Of a stretch of 64,000 nt of DNA, positions 35,109 through 44,193 are shown piece after piece. The notes below the pieces were generated by a model. That model saw only the letters and a program-made list of their open reading frames with translations. It was not told the origin of the DNA and searched no databases. The translations under genes and the position numbers were made by a program. The stretch is from the NCBI RefSeq assembly GCF_026104355.1, contig NZ_CP110535.1:4030001-4094000 (forward strand), read 5' to 3'. Positions within the stretch are counted from its first letter, which is position 1. Each line of letters opens with the position of its first letter. Origin of the DNA: Halomonas sp. BDJS001. GTDB taxonomy: Bacteria; Pseudomonadota; Gammaproteobacteria; Pseudomonadales; Halomonadaceae.

Positions 35109-35723
35109 TTACCCTTTATGGGCAGCATCATAGGCTAGGTTGTCGGCACTGGCCTGAGGGTTATTAGACCAGGCGCCATCTTTGTGCCCGCGATGAACCA
35201 CGCGCTGACGGAAGATATCAGCCACGTCTTGAGCATCACCGGCCAGCAGTGCTTTGGTGGAGCACATTTCAGCACATAGCGGTAGTTTCCCTTCAGCAAT
35301 GCGGTTAGAGCCGTACTTCTGGTACTCCTCCTCTTTGCTTTCGGCCGGGCCGCCCGCGCAGAAGGTGCATTTGTCCATCTTGCCACGCTCACCAAAGGCA
35401 TCCTGTTGGGGAAACTGCGGGGCGCCAAACGGGCAGGCGTAGAGGCAGTAGCCACAGCCGATACAGAGGTCTTTGTCGTGCAGCACGATGCCGTCATCGG
35501 TTTTGTAGAAGCAGTCGGTGGGGCACACCGCCATACAGGGTGCGTCGTCACAGTGCATACAGGCCACTGAGATAGACATTTCGCTGGCTTCACCGTCGTT
35601 GAGCGTGACCACGCGGCGGCGCTGAATGCCCCACTCAACATCGTTGGCATTTTTACACGCGGTGACGCAGCCGTTGCATTCGATGCAGCGCTCGGCGTCA
35701 CACATAAATTTCATTTGAGCCAT
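35109..35723 (-). CDS. fdh3B: Formate dehydrogenase FDH3 beta subunit (4Fe-4S)
   Basis: 204 residues. Four cysteine clusters: CIECNGCVTAC near residue 14, CMHCDDAPCMAVCP near 56, CIGCGYCLYACPFGAPQ near 90, and the remaining ligands around CTFC and CAEMC near 118-150. Carries electrons from the molybdenum subunit to the membrane cytochrome b. No signal peptide: in this family it is exported with the Tat-targeted alpha subunit. Lies 76 bases after the alpha-subunit stop; the ATG at 35723 has GAGGAG upstream (minus strand). Confidence 0.93.
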   Translation of the reverse strand: MAQMKFMCDAERCIECNGCVTACKNANDVEWGIQRRRVVTLNDGEASEMSISVACMHCDDAPCMAVCPTDCFYKTDDGIVLHDKDLCIGCGYCLYACPFGAPQFPQQDAFGERGKMDKCTFCAGGPAESKEEEYQKYGSNRIAEGKLPLCAEMCSTKALLAGDAQDVADIFRQRVVHRGHKDGAWSNNPQASADNLAYDAAHKG

Positions 35724-35799
35724 GGTGTTCTCCTCATGCCGGTGCGGGATGGCTCCCGCACCGTCGTGCTGTCAGGTCGGTCGCGACTTTTTTCTAAGC

Positions 35800-38651
35800 T
35801 TACGCCCGCTCAATGCGGCAAATGGTGCACTTGGTCTCTTGCATCAGTGTCACCGGATCGTAGCCGTAGGTGGTCGCGGTATTGGCCGCCTCACCAATGA
35901 TGTACGGATCAGACCCATCCGGGTAACGGTCGCGCAGGCTTTCGCCCTGGAACATGCCGCCAAAGTGGAACGGCATAAACGCCACGTTACGATCGACGCG
36001 AGGCGTGACCAGCGCTTTGACTTTGACACGACCTCCTTCAGCGCCTTCAACCCAGACATCGTCGCCATCCTTGATGCTGAGGTCGTTGGCGTCTGCCGGG
36101 TTAATTTCGACGAACATCTCCTGCTGAAGCTCGGCAAGCCACGACATGGAGCGCGTCTCTTCCCCGCCGCCTTCATACTCAACCAGGCGCCGGAGGTGAG
36201 AATCATCGGATACTCACCGCTGTTGTCGCGATCCTGAATGGTTTTGTACATGGTCGGCAGGCGCATGATGGAGTCGAAGTCGTCCCAAGTAGGGAAGCGT
36301 TCAACCAAATCGCGCCGCGTGGTGTAGAGCGGCTCGCGGTGCTTCGGCACCTGGTCGGGGAAAGTCCAAACCACGGCGCGTGCCTTGGCGTTGCCGTAGG
36401 GCGCACAGCCATGCTCAATGGTGACACGCTGGATACCGCCGGAGAGATCGGTTTTCCAGTTTCTGCCTTCCGCCGCCTGCTTCTCTTCGGCGGTCAGGTC
36501 GTCCCACCAGCCGAGATCTTTAAGCAGTTGGTCGTTGAACTCCGGATAGCCGTCGTCGATATCACCACCCACCGGCGCTGAACCTTCTGCCAGAAGGTTG
36601 ACGCCGTCACGCTCGATACCGAAGCGGGCACGGAAACCCATGCCGCCTTCCATCACCGGCACGCTGGTGTCGTAAAGATTAGGCGAACCAGGGTGATTAA
36701 ACTCCGGCGTGCCCCAGCAGGGCCACGGCAAGCCGTAGTAGTCACCATCCGCCGGGCCACCCTCTGCGCGCAGGTTCTCGAAACTGAACGTGTGCCAGTT
36801 TTTCTGGTGCTCTTTGAGGCGCTCGGGGCTTTGCCCGGTGTAACCTACCGTCCACATACCGCTGTTGATTTCACGCAGAATATCTTCGATGAGCGGCTCG
36901 TCACCGTTCATCTGGTAGTTCTTGACCAGCTCATTACCGAAGCCCAGCTTACGGGCAAACAGGTACATGATTTCGTGGTCGGGCTTGGACTCGAAAAGCG
37001 GCTCAATCACGCGGTCACGCCACTGAATCGAACGGTTAGTCGCGGTGACACTGCCAGTGGTTTCGAACTGGGTGGCCGCTGGCAGCAGATAGACGCCGTC
37101 GCTGCGGTCGTGCATAACGGCAGCAACGGTGGGATAAGGGTCAACGATGACCATCATCTCCAGCTTCTGCATCGCTTTTTGCATCTCGACGCCGCGGGTC
37201 TGGGAGTTAACCGCGTGGCCCCAGTAGAACATTGCTTTCAGGGCAGTGCGCTGAGAGATATTCTCGTCCTCTTCCAGCACGCCATCGACCCAGCGGGAGA
37301 CCGTAATGCCACTGGTGTACATCGGCTTACCGTCGGCGTACTCGGTATCATCATAGCGGCCTTTTAGCCACTCGTAGTCGAGATCCCACACCTGCGCCCA
37401 GTGCTGCCAGGCGCCTTCCGCCAAGCCGTAGTAACCCGGCAGTGAGTCACAGCCAAGGCCAAGGTCAGTTGCGCCCTGTACGTTATCGTGGCCGCGCAGG
37501 ATATTAGCGCCGCCGCCCGCCACGCCGATATTCCCCAGCGCCAGCTCAAGAATGCAGTAAGCGCGGGTATTATTGTTACCGGTGGTGTGCTGGGTGCCGC
37601 CCATACACCAAACCACACAGCCAGGCCGGTTGTCGGAGAGGCGTTTGGCGACATCAAACATCTCGGCTTCGGGGACGCCAGTGACTTCTTCTACAACGCT
37701 GGGCGGGAAGTTGGCGACTTCGGCGCGCACTTCGTCCATCCCGTAAACGCGCTGATTGATGTATTCGCTGTCTTCCCAGCCGTTTTCGAAAATATGCCAC
37801 AACAAGCCCCAGATATAGGCGACGTCCGAACCGGGACGCAGACGCACGTACTTGTTGGCTTTGGCGGCAGTACGGGTAAAGCGCGGGTCAGCGACGATGA
37901 TGTCGCAATTGTTGCGCTCTTTGGCGATCAGAATATGCTGCATCGCCACCGGGTGGGCCTCACTGGGGTTTGAGCCAATGAACAGAATCGCCTTGCTGTT
38001 ATGCATATCGTTGAGCGAGTTGGTCATCGCTCCATAACCCCAGGTATTCGCCACGCCCGCCACGGTAGTGGAGTGGCAGATACGCGCCTGGTGGTCGGTA
38101 TTGTTGGTGCCCCACAGCGAGGCGAGCTTACGCATTAAATACGCCTGCTCGTTGCTGAACTTCGCCGAGCCTAGCCAGTAAACGCTGTCCGGGCCGTGCT
38201 CTTCGCGCAGCTCTAGCAGTTTGTCGCCAATCTCGTTAATGGCGTCTTCCCAGCTCATGCGCTCCCACTCACCCGCAACTAGCTTCATCGGGTACTTGAG
38301 GCGCCGCGTGGAGTGGCCGTGCTGGCGCAGCGAAGCGCCTTTCGCACAGTGCGCACCCCGATTGATAGGGTGATCGAAAGCGGGTTCCTGCTTGGTCCAA
38401 ATGCCCTCTTGAACTTCGGCATACACGCCACAACCTACTGAACAGTGGGAGCAGATGGTACGTTTGGTCTCGACCGGCGAGTCCAGCACGGGTGTTTTAT
38501 CGGCGGCTTCTGAGCGCCGCATCATCGGTGCGCCCATAAAGCCAACGGCAGCCACACCGCCAGTGGCTGCACCACTGCGTTTAAGGAACTGGCGGCGGGA
38601 AATACCCAGCCCGGAGGCCTTGGGGGTGTCTGTTTTGCGAGTTAAGCGCAT
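35800..38651 (-). pseudogene. fdhA: Formate dehydrogenase alpha subunit, split by a one-base frameshift
   Basis: Molybdopterin-dependent formate dehydrogenase catalytic subunit. Tat signal SRRQFLKRSG near residue 19; FeS motif CSHCSVGCGVYAE near 68; catalytic Cys, not selenocysteine, in ARICHSTTVAG; other conserved Moco segments include SNPSEAHPVAMQH and MGGTQHTTGNNN. The frame breaks near 36187-36192: upstream codons end LTSGAWLSMKAAG, but shifting one base gives LVEYEGGGEETRS, the normal sequence, and continues to a stop at 35800. One missing base in GGC(C)GCC restores a 950-residue protein; the span with one base added is an exact codon multiple. Without it the protein ends at 35850 with a scrambled C terminus lacking the pterin-binding domain. 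May be a sequencing or assembly error or true inactivation. Confidence 0.88.
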
Positions 38652-38675
38652 GGCAAATCTCCTGGCATTCCGCCG

Positions 38676-38876
38676 TCAGTCACGCAGCGAGGCGTAATAA
38701 GCACGGACGTGATCAGTCTCACGGTAGTTAACCGACTGTTTTTCGTTTTTAACCGGGGCCGTTTCGGCCTGGGCCAGAGTGACATGGCCGACAGCCGCTG
38801 CAGCGCCAGCAGCAGCGGTTCCCAATCCAACGGTTTTCATAAACCGGCGGCGCTCAGCGTTGTGTGACGGTTGCAT
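38676..38876 (-). CDS. Tat-signal small protein of the formate dehydrogenase operon
   Basis: 66 residues from ATG 38876 (AGAGGAG upstream; the frame begins at 38894 but this start is better). A twin-arginine signal ERRRFMKTVGLGTAAAGAAA fills the N-terminal third, followed by a short polar tail (NEKQSVNYRETDHVRAYYAS). It belongs to the small formate-dehydrogenase-region Tat proteins found immediately upstream of the alpha subunit. Its role is unknown; it may assist export or maturation of the enzyme. Located 24 bases before fdhA. Confidence 0.82.
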   Translation of the reverse strand: MQPSHNAERRRFMKTVGLGTAAAGAAAAVGHVTLAQAETAPVKNEKQSVNYRETDHVRAYYASLRD

Positions 38877-38957
38877 GGGTTTCTCCTCTTGCATGCTTTT
38901 TATGCGGGTCTTTTTATGCTGTTTTTTGCTTTTGCTGTTTCTTTTATGAAGCCTGCG

Positions 38958-39572
38958 TTACGGCTCAAGAATACGCACTGGCGTATGGCCCGCATCAACC
39001 CTCAAGCGAGCCTGTTCACTCTCCATAAAAGCGCCACCCAACTGCCCCAGCGCTGCATAGAAAGCGGTGTCTACCTGCCCAAGGTCGGCAAAACAACTGG
39101 CCGCCCAAGGGGCTAAATGTTGGTCAAAGAAATAGCGCTGCTCGGCGCTTTCGGCGTCAATCAGCATCGCCATCACTTCACACAGGGCCGCCAAATGATC
39201 TTCAGGATCCCGAGTATGCCCACTGCGTTCAAAACCGAGCACTTTTAGGTCTTGGCGCAGCGCCACCAGCGCCGCTTCCATCAATTCGCCGTTGCGGTAC
39301 CAGGAGGCATAGGGCACTACCTCACCTTGAATTACACCAACCAGGTGGCGAAAGTGCGCTCGCTGCAGTCCCTCAGTATTCGTACCGTTGGCGGCGTCAG
39401 CCAACGCCTGCCAGCACTCTGCCAAGCGGCTGCCATCTTGCTCGATAGCTAGCTCAGCCAACCAGTCGAGTAGCTCAGTATCCGGCGGTTGGCGCAGCAG
39501 CGTGGCTAACAGCCGGTAGATATCGGCGCGTAGCGCATCGGCTTCTTTGAGCGTGGGCAGTGCATCCGTCAT
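38958..39572 (-). CDS. TorD-family molecular chaperone for formate dehydrogenase
   Basis: 204 residues, all-helical. TorD/DmsD-type motifs: YRLLATLLRQPPDTELLDWL near residue 20, GVIQGEVVPYASWYRNGELM near 80-100, and EDHLAALCEVMAMLI near 123. Such chaperones bind the Tat signal and fold state of a molybdoenzyme to prevent premature export. Position between the ferredoxin-like gene and the Tat protein/fdhA pair makes the alpha subunit its likely client. 4 bases downstream of the ferredoxin stop. Confidence 0.88.
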   Translation of the reverse strand: MTDALPTLKEADALRADIYRLLATLLRQPPDTELLDWLAELAIEQDGSRLAECWQALADAANGTNTEGLQRAHFRHLVGVIQGEVVPYASWYRNGELMEAALVALRQDLKVLGFERSGHTRDPEDHLAALCEVMAMLIDAESAEQRYFFDQHLAPWAASCFADLGQVDTAFYAALGQLGGAFMESEQARLRVDAGHTPVRILEP

Positions 39573-39576
39573 CGGC

Positions 39577-41304
39577 TTATACCTTCAGTTGCGCATCAGG
39601 GTCGCGAATCATGGTTTTCCAGACATCTTTAACCCGGCAGTCTTCGCACATTTCCAGCCGGATCATCGCATCACCGGCAAAGTAAGGGTGATTAGCCAAC
39701 TTCTGTTTAATGGTCGCTACCGTACTGACGGTGGCAAACGGCTTACCACAGCTAATGCACTCAAACGCCGCCTCTTCATGACAGATATGGCGCGCTTCGC
39801 GGGCACTGGATGCCAGGAAGCCGGGCATCAGGGTAATCGCATTTTCCGGGCAAGCCTGCTCGCACAAGCCACACTGCACACAGTCCGCTTCCAGGAAGCT
39901 CAGCGCGGGTGTTTTGCCACCCGACTTAAGCGCCGGGGTCGGGCAGTTGCTGACACAGGCGTGGCACAGTGTGCAGGCATCGCTATCGACCTGAATGGCT
40001 CCGTAGGCAGCACCAACCGGCACTTTAGCCCGCTCGCCGCTGGGCTTGCCCAACTCGGCCAGGCGCGCCAGCACACGGTTCAAACGTGTACGCTTTTCTG
40101 GCTCAGGTAGGCTCAGCGGCGCCTCTGTCAATGGCGTGAGCGCCGGTAGCGCATCACGCCCTGCATCATCGGCAATCTCGATCAGCTTTACGCGAGCGCA
40201 ATCATGGCCCAAGGCGCCCAGCAACGCATGAGCTTGGGCAACCTGATCGGTCAAAAAAGCGCTCAAGCGGGCAGGCATATTGGGGTGAAGCTGGATACGC
40301 ACTTCGGCTGCGCCAGCGGCCAGGGCGGTTAGCCACTGGTCGTGACCGGCGGCGCCCAGCTCTTCTAGCGGCGCGTCAATGACATGGCCTGCGGGCACGA
40401 CACCCGCGGCGCGCTCAGCGTCCTGGGAATCATGGGTAATAAAGCGCAGCACCGGTGCTTGGCCGCCCGCTGCGCGGTAGGCGCTAAGCCACGCGGAGAG
40501 GGTATCTTGTTGGCGGCGGGTTTCAGGCAGGCGGAATTCGATAGCGCCAGTGGGACAGGCGCTGGTGCAACTGCCGACACCTTGGCAGAGAAACGGATCA
40601 ATCTCGATATGCGACTCAATGCGCCCTTTAATGCTGGAGATGGCATCCGCCGGACAGACGTCCAAACAGCGGGTGCAGCCAATATTGCCGCTAGTGGAGT
40701 GGGCACATAAGTCGCTATTGACCTGGAAATAACGCGGCTTGTCGAACTCGCCCACCAACCCGACAAAATCGTCGAGAGTATCGTTGCGCTGCTCAACGTT
40801 ATGCCACTGCATCACTACATAACCTGGCGGGGGTAACTCAACGGGCAGGCGAGGAGTGGTATTTAAATCCAGGATGAGATCGAACGCCTCTCGCTGGATC
40901 AACGCACGGGCAAGGTCAAGCGGCTCATCACCACCAATCATCGCTTTGAACATGCCCAAATGGCCGCTAATGTGCAGCTTTTCGGTCTGGACAGTCGTTA
41001 GCGGCTGGGTGGTGAGGATCTCGGTCGCAGCGAGCAAATCGCTATCCGGCATCTCTTGGTCAATATCTGCGGCGTTGGGCGCGGTAAAGAGCAGGGTCAA
41101 TGAAGCCAAACCACGCCCTTGTAGAGTACGTGCGGCCTGCCGGGTATCGCGCTCACTGCCGAGCAGCAGCGCATGACCGCGGCTGTGATAGGTCACGTTG
41201 GCAGGCGTCAGGTTCGCGGGCCAGGAGATACGCTGGCGTACCGTCTCCCGAGCCTCGGCGTTACGCTGGTCGTCTAGGGACGCCAGTTGGATTCGTTGGT
41301 TCAT
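39577..41304 (-). CDS. Multi-cluster 4Fe-4S ferredoxin-type protein of the formate dehydrogenase operon
   Basis: 575 residues. Two ferredoxin pairs: GCTRCLDVCPADAI and CQGVGSCTSACPTGAI near residues 215-265, then CTLCHACVSNCPTPAL and CVQCGLCEQACPENAI near 440-490; the C-terminal region adds CISCGKPF and CEDC pairs that may bind zinc or another cluster. The N-terminal 200 residues show no known domain to me. This gene is standard upstream of FDH3-type formate dehydrogenases; it probably shuttles electrons or assists cluster assembly, but its exact task is unproven. First gene after a 200-base gap that holds AT-rich promoter-like sequence. Confidence 0.85.
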   Translation of the reverse strand: MNQRIQLASLDDQRNAEARETVRQRISWPANLTPANVTYHSRGHALLLGSERDTRQAARTLQGRGLASLTLLFTAPNAADIDQEMPDSDLLAATEILTTQPLTTVQTEKLHISGHLGMFKAMIGGDEPLDLARALIQREAFDLILDLNTTPRLPVELPPPGYVVMQWHNVEQRNDTLDDFVGLVGEFDKPRYFQVNSDLCAHSTSGNIGCTRCLDVCPADAISSIKGRIESHIEIDPFLCQGVGSCTSACPTGAIEFRLPETRRQQDTLSAWLSAYRAAGGQAPVLRFITHDSQDAERAAGVVPAGHVIDAPLEELGAAGHDQWLTALAAGAAEVRIQLHPNMPARLSAFLTDQVAQAHALLGALGHDCARVKLIEIADDAGRDALPALTPLTEAPLSLPEPEKRTRLNRVLARLAELGKPSGERAKVPVGAAYGAIQVDSDACTLCHACVSNCPTPALKSGGKTPALSFLEADCVQCGLCEQACPENAITLMPGFLASSAREARHICHEEAAFECISCGKPFATVSTVATIKQKLANHPYFAGDAMIRLEMCEDCRVKDVWKTMIRDPDAQLKV

Positions 41305-41504
41305 GCGCTCTCACGGTCAGGTGAATAATTCTTATTATAATTTTGAGTTATATTATTTAACTATTGTGGCATAACAATGCGTTGACGCTAAGTTCAGCCT
41401 ATGGCGAAATCCATAATTTGCCAACCTGGTTACCGTCAACGCTGCCAACGCTGGGAAGCCATCTGACTACCAAGATATTGATTTATATAGACTTAACGTT
41501 GATC

Positions 41505-42131
41505 TCATGTTTTCGTCTTAGTGCCAGATAAATAATCAGACTGGTCGTCTAGCGGCGCATTTTTTACAGCGTTGTCGCTGTCAGCGCAAGACATTGAGGA
41601 CGCTTCCTCTAATGTAACTGCTTGCTCATGTGTCTGCTCGTCGGCTGTCAACGCTTGTGGAGACTCGGGTTCGGCGTGCTCCAGCGACTTATCAACGACC
41701 TCTTCCACTTTATGTGTCCAACGGCGTAGTGTGCTTGCGAGCTCCGAGCTCATGGGCTTCAACAGTTTGTTGTAGTCAGCATCGTAGTCGTCCAGACCGT
41801 CCCGAACGTTGTAGTTACCCGTGGCCCACAGTCGCTTCAAGGCCTGTCTGCGTAAAGGGCCGCTTACCCCTGGCGCCATAAAAGCGCTAAAGTCGCTGCC
41901 TGCTTCCAATGTCGTTGGGTCAGGCAAGGTATGGTCGAGACTACCGGGCTCTGGTTCCCGTTCTGGCGCTTGCGGTGTGTCAGTTGGCTGTTGCGGCTGC
42001 TCGGTCTCATTATAAGCCGCCGCATTCGACTCTGCAGACGTTTCATCACTTGTGGGTGCGTCCGCGGGAGATACGTCTTCTTGCGTTGGCACATTACGCT
42101 TAAGCCGCGACCAGCGCTCTAAACGACTCAT
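41505..42131 (-). CDS. DUF3306 protein, formate dehydrogenase-associated
   Basis: 208 residues. The DUF3306 core is in the middle: SDFSAFMAPGVSGPLRRQAL, KRLWATGNYNVRDGLDDYDA, DYNKLL. Flanked by Glu/Pro/Thr-rich low-complexity N-terminus (residues 15-85) and an acidic C-tail. Function unknown; in many proteobacteria it is found next to DUF3305 and formate dehydrogenase genes. Its start overlaps the DUF3305 stop by four bases (ATGA), so the two are coupled. Confidence 0.82.
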   Translation of the reverse strand: MSRLERWSRLKRNVPTQEDVSPADAPTSDETSAESNAAAYNETEQPQQPTDTPQAPEREPEPGSLDHTLPDPTTLEAGSDFSAFMAPGVSGPLRRQALKRLWATGNYNVRDGLDDYDADYNKLLKPMSSELASTLRRWTHKVEEVVDKSLEHAEPESPQALTADEQTHEQAVTLEEASSMSCADSDNAVKNAPLDDQSDYLSGTKTKT

Positions 42132-42568
42132 TCTGGCTGCTCCTTGGTGGGCGTCTCTTTGCCGCGCCCTGCCCCTTTGCGTTTCTTCTTACGCATTTCC
42201 AGCGGTGCTTCGCCGTGGCGTGCGAGATAGCTCTCAATCCAGACCTGAATCGCCATGGGCATTGGCGCTTCGAGCACCTGCTGTTCGCCATCCATCCACC
42301 CCGCCGCCACATCCTGGCTGGCGGTGATGGCGTCAGGTTGTGGGGGTTGCCCGGTGAACCCAGCCCGCACAAATAGCCGCGGGGTGGCGGAGGTTAAGTT
42401 AAAGCGGTAGGCAGCACGCTCGGTCATCGACAGCTGTAGGTTAAGCACATGCTCGCCCTGATCAGACAGCGCAAGCTCAGCAATGCGCCACTGGGTTAGG
42501 CTAAAGCGCCCCACCTGCTTGGCTTCGGCAATCAAGGCAATACTGACTGGGCGTAGGTTATCACTCAT
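42128..42568 (-). CDS. DUF3305 protein, formate dehydrogenase-associated
   Basis: 146 residues from ATG 42568 (AAAGG upstream); the frame is open to 42646 but the family begins at SDNLRPVSIALIAE. Conserved region VGRFSLTQWRIAEL, LSMTERAAYRFNLTSATPRL and ITASQDVAAGWMDGEQQVLE then VWIESYLARHGE. C-terminal tail is strongly basic (MRKKKRKGAGRGK). Function unknown. Divergent from fdhD, 117 bases between the starts, where a shared control region must lie. Confidence 0.84.
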   Translation of the reverse strand: MSDNLRPVSIALIAEAKQVGRFSLTQWRIAELALSDQGEHVLNLQLSMTERAAYRFNLTSATPRLFVRAGFTGQPPQPDAITASQDVAAGWMDGEQQVLEAPMPMAIQVWIESYLARHGEAPLEMRKKKRKGAGRGKETPTKEQPE

Positions 42569-42685
42569 AACATCAGACCTTTTGCCATCAACGGATAGCG
42601 CTTGAATAGGTAGACAAGTAAGCCTCCACGGCGCCATCATCGTCAACCCTGTCGTTTTGCGAGAACCGTTTTGCGAGGATTAGCC

Positions 42686-43573
42686 ATGCCCGCCCTTCAG
42701 CCCACTCTTCAGTTAAGCCGAGCCCGCTTGCCTGCCACCACCGAGATCAGCATCGTTGATGAGTATGGCGATGCCCGCCAGCAGGCGATCGCCGCTGAAA
42801 GAGCGTTGACGGTGTACCTCAACAAACGTGAAATTGTCACATTGATGACACTGGGCGACGACCCCGAAGCCTTGGTCGTTGGCTATCTGCGCAACCAGGG
42901 GCTGCTGCGTGCAGCTAACGATTTACAGGCAGTGCAGGTCGACTGGGACGTCGAAGCGGCAGTGGTGATTACCCGCCATCTGCCCGAGGATCTGGAAGCT
43001 CGGCTAAGCACCCGCACGGTGACCACTGGCTGCGGCCAGGGCACGGTTTTTGGTAAACTGCTCGACCAGACCGCCCTCACGACACTGCCGGATACCCTAT
43101 TGGCACAATCCACGCTCTATCAATTGCTGCAAAACCTCAATGCCTATAATGAAACGTATCGCAGTGCGGGTGCAGTGCATGGCTGTGCGCTCTGCCATCA
43201 AACCGAGGTGCTTGATTTTGTTGAAGACGTCGGCCGGCATAACGCGGTGGATACCTTGGCGGGGCGACAGTGGTTACAGCAGGCAGACAGTGCCAAGGCG
43301 GATATCTTCTACACTACTGGGCGGCTGACGTCTGAGATGGTGCTGAAAGTGGCCCAAATGGGCATTAGCGTGCTGGTATCGCGCTCGGGTGTTACCCAGA
43401 AAGGCGTTGAACTGGCCGAGCGTTTTGGGGTGATGCTGATCGCCCGCGCCAAAGGCCGTCACTTCCAGGCGATCAATACCCAAAACCGTTTAGCGCTGGA
43501 CGCGATCCCGTCTCGGCCATCCCATGCCCGTTCATCTCAAGAATATCGTTCATCAACGAAGGCAAGCTCATGA
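42686..43573 (+). CDS. fdhD: FdhD, formate dehydrogenase sulfurtransferase accessory protein
   Basis: 295 residues from ATG 42686 (GAGGA upstream; TTG 42671 in the same frame is less likely). The family motif TGCGQG and the catalytic loop CALC (within VHGCALCHQTEVL) are present, with VGRHNAVDT and TTGRLTSEMV downstream. FdhD transfers sulfur from IscS-type desulfurase to Moco, required for active formate dehydrogenase. Divergent from DUF3305; stop overlaps mobA (ATGA). Located right beside the FDH operon it serves. Confidence 0.95.
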   Translation: MPALQPTLQLSRARLPATTEISIVDEYGDARQQAIAAERALTVYLNKREIVTLMTLGDDPEALVVGYLRNQGLLRAANDLQAVQVDWDVEAAVVITRHLPEDLEARLSTRTVTTGCGQGTVFGKLLDQTALTTLPDTLLAQSTLYQLLQNLNAYNETYRSAGAVHGCALCHQTEVLDFVEDVGRHNAVDTLAGRQWLQQADSAKADIFYTTGRLTSEMVLKVAQMGISVLVSRSGVTQKGVELAERFGVMLIARAKGRHFQAINTQNRLALDAIPSRPSHARSSQEYRSSTKASS

Positions 43574-44193
43574 TCCCCACTCACGACCTCACTGGCATGA
43601 TTCTCGCTGGCGGCGAAGGGCGCCGAATGGGCGGCCGCGACAAGGGGCTCGAACCTTTTGCAGGCCTGCCGCTAGTCGGCCATGTGGTCAAGCGCCTTGA
43701 AGGCCAGGTGGCCGAGCTGGTGATTAACGCCAATCGCAATGCCGACGCTTACCGCTTTTTCGCTGATCGGGTCATTGCTGATGCTGAAGATGGCTTTAAA
43801 GGTCCGCTGATGGGTATCTATAGTGGCCTGCGTGCGGCAAAAACCCCCTGGCTGTTAGTGGCTCCCTGCGACTCCCCCGCCCTACCCGATGATTTAGTCG
43901 CCCGCATGGTGGCAGGCATCGCCTCAGAGAGCGGCGAGCATGACATCGCCGTGGCCTTTGATGGCGAACGGCTGCACCCGGTGGTTGCCCTGCTGCGCAC
44001 GTCACTGGCCGATGACTTGGCCAAGACCCTTGCCGGGGGCGAGCGCAAAATTGACCGCTGGTACGCTCGCCACGACTGGTGCAAGGTCGATATGTCGGAC
44101 TGCCCCGACGCCTTTGCCAATCTCAATACCGAAGAGGAGAAGCTGCGCCTGGAGAAGGCCGTCATGGGCTCACCGAGCAAGGAGGTGAAATGA
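43570..44193 (+). CDS. mobA: Molybdenum cofactor guanylyltransferase MobA
   Basis: 207 residues. Nucleotidyltransferase start TGMILAGGEGRRMGGRDKGL, then LVINANRN, and LLVAPCDSPALPDDLV with the metal-binding Asp. Attaches GMP to Moco to form the bis-MGD form used by the formate dehydrogenase family. Overlaps fdhD and the downstream moeA by ATGA at both ends. Length is typical (about 195-205). Confidence 0.94.
   Translation: MIPTHDLTGMILAGGEGRRMGGRDKGLEPFAGLPLVGHVVKRLEGQVAELVINANRNADAYRFFADRVIADAEDGFKGPLMGIYSGLRAAKTPWLLVAPCDSPALPDDLVARMVAGIASESGEHDIAVAFDGERLHPVVALLRTSLADDLAKTLAGGERKIDRWYARHDWCKVDMSDCPDAFANLNTEEEKLRLEKAVMGSPSKEVK

Noticed and set aside
36693..37367. 224-codon plus-strand frame inside fdhA
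   Set aside because: Shadow of the conserved formate dehydrogenase alpha frame; no ribosome site.
37950..38200. Possible selenocysteine site (TGA plus SECIS) in FdhA
   Set aside because: The residue in ARICHSTTVAG is encoded by TGC (Cys), not TGA; no recoding signal is needed.
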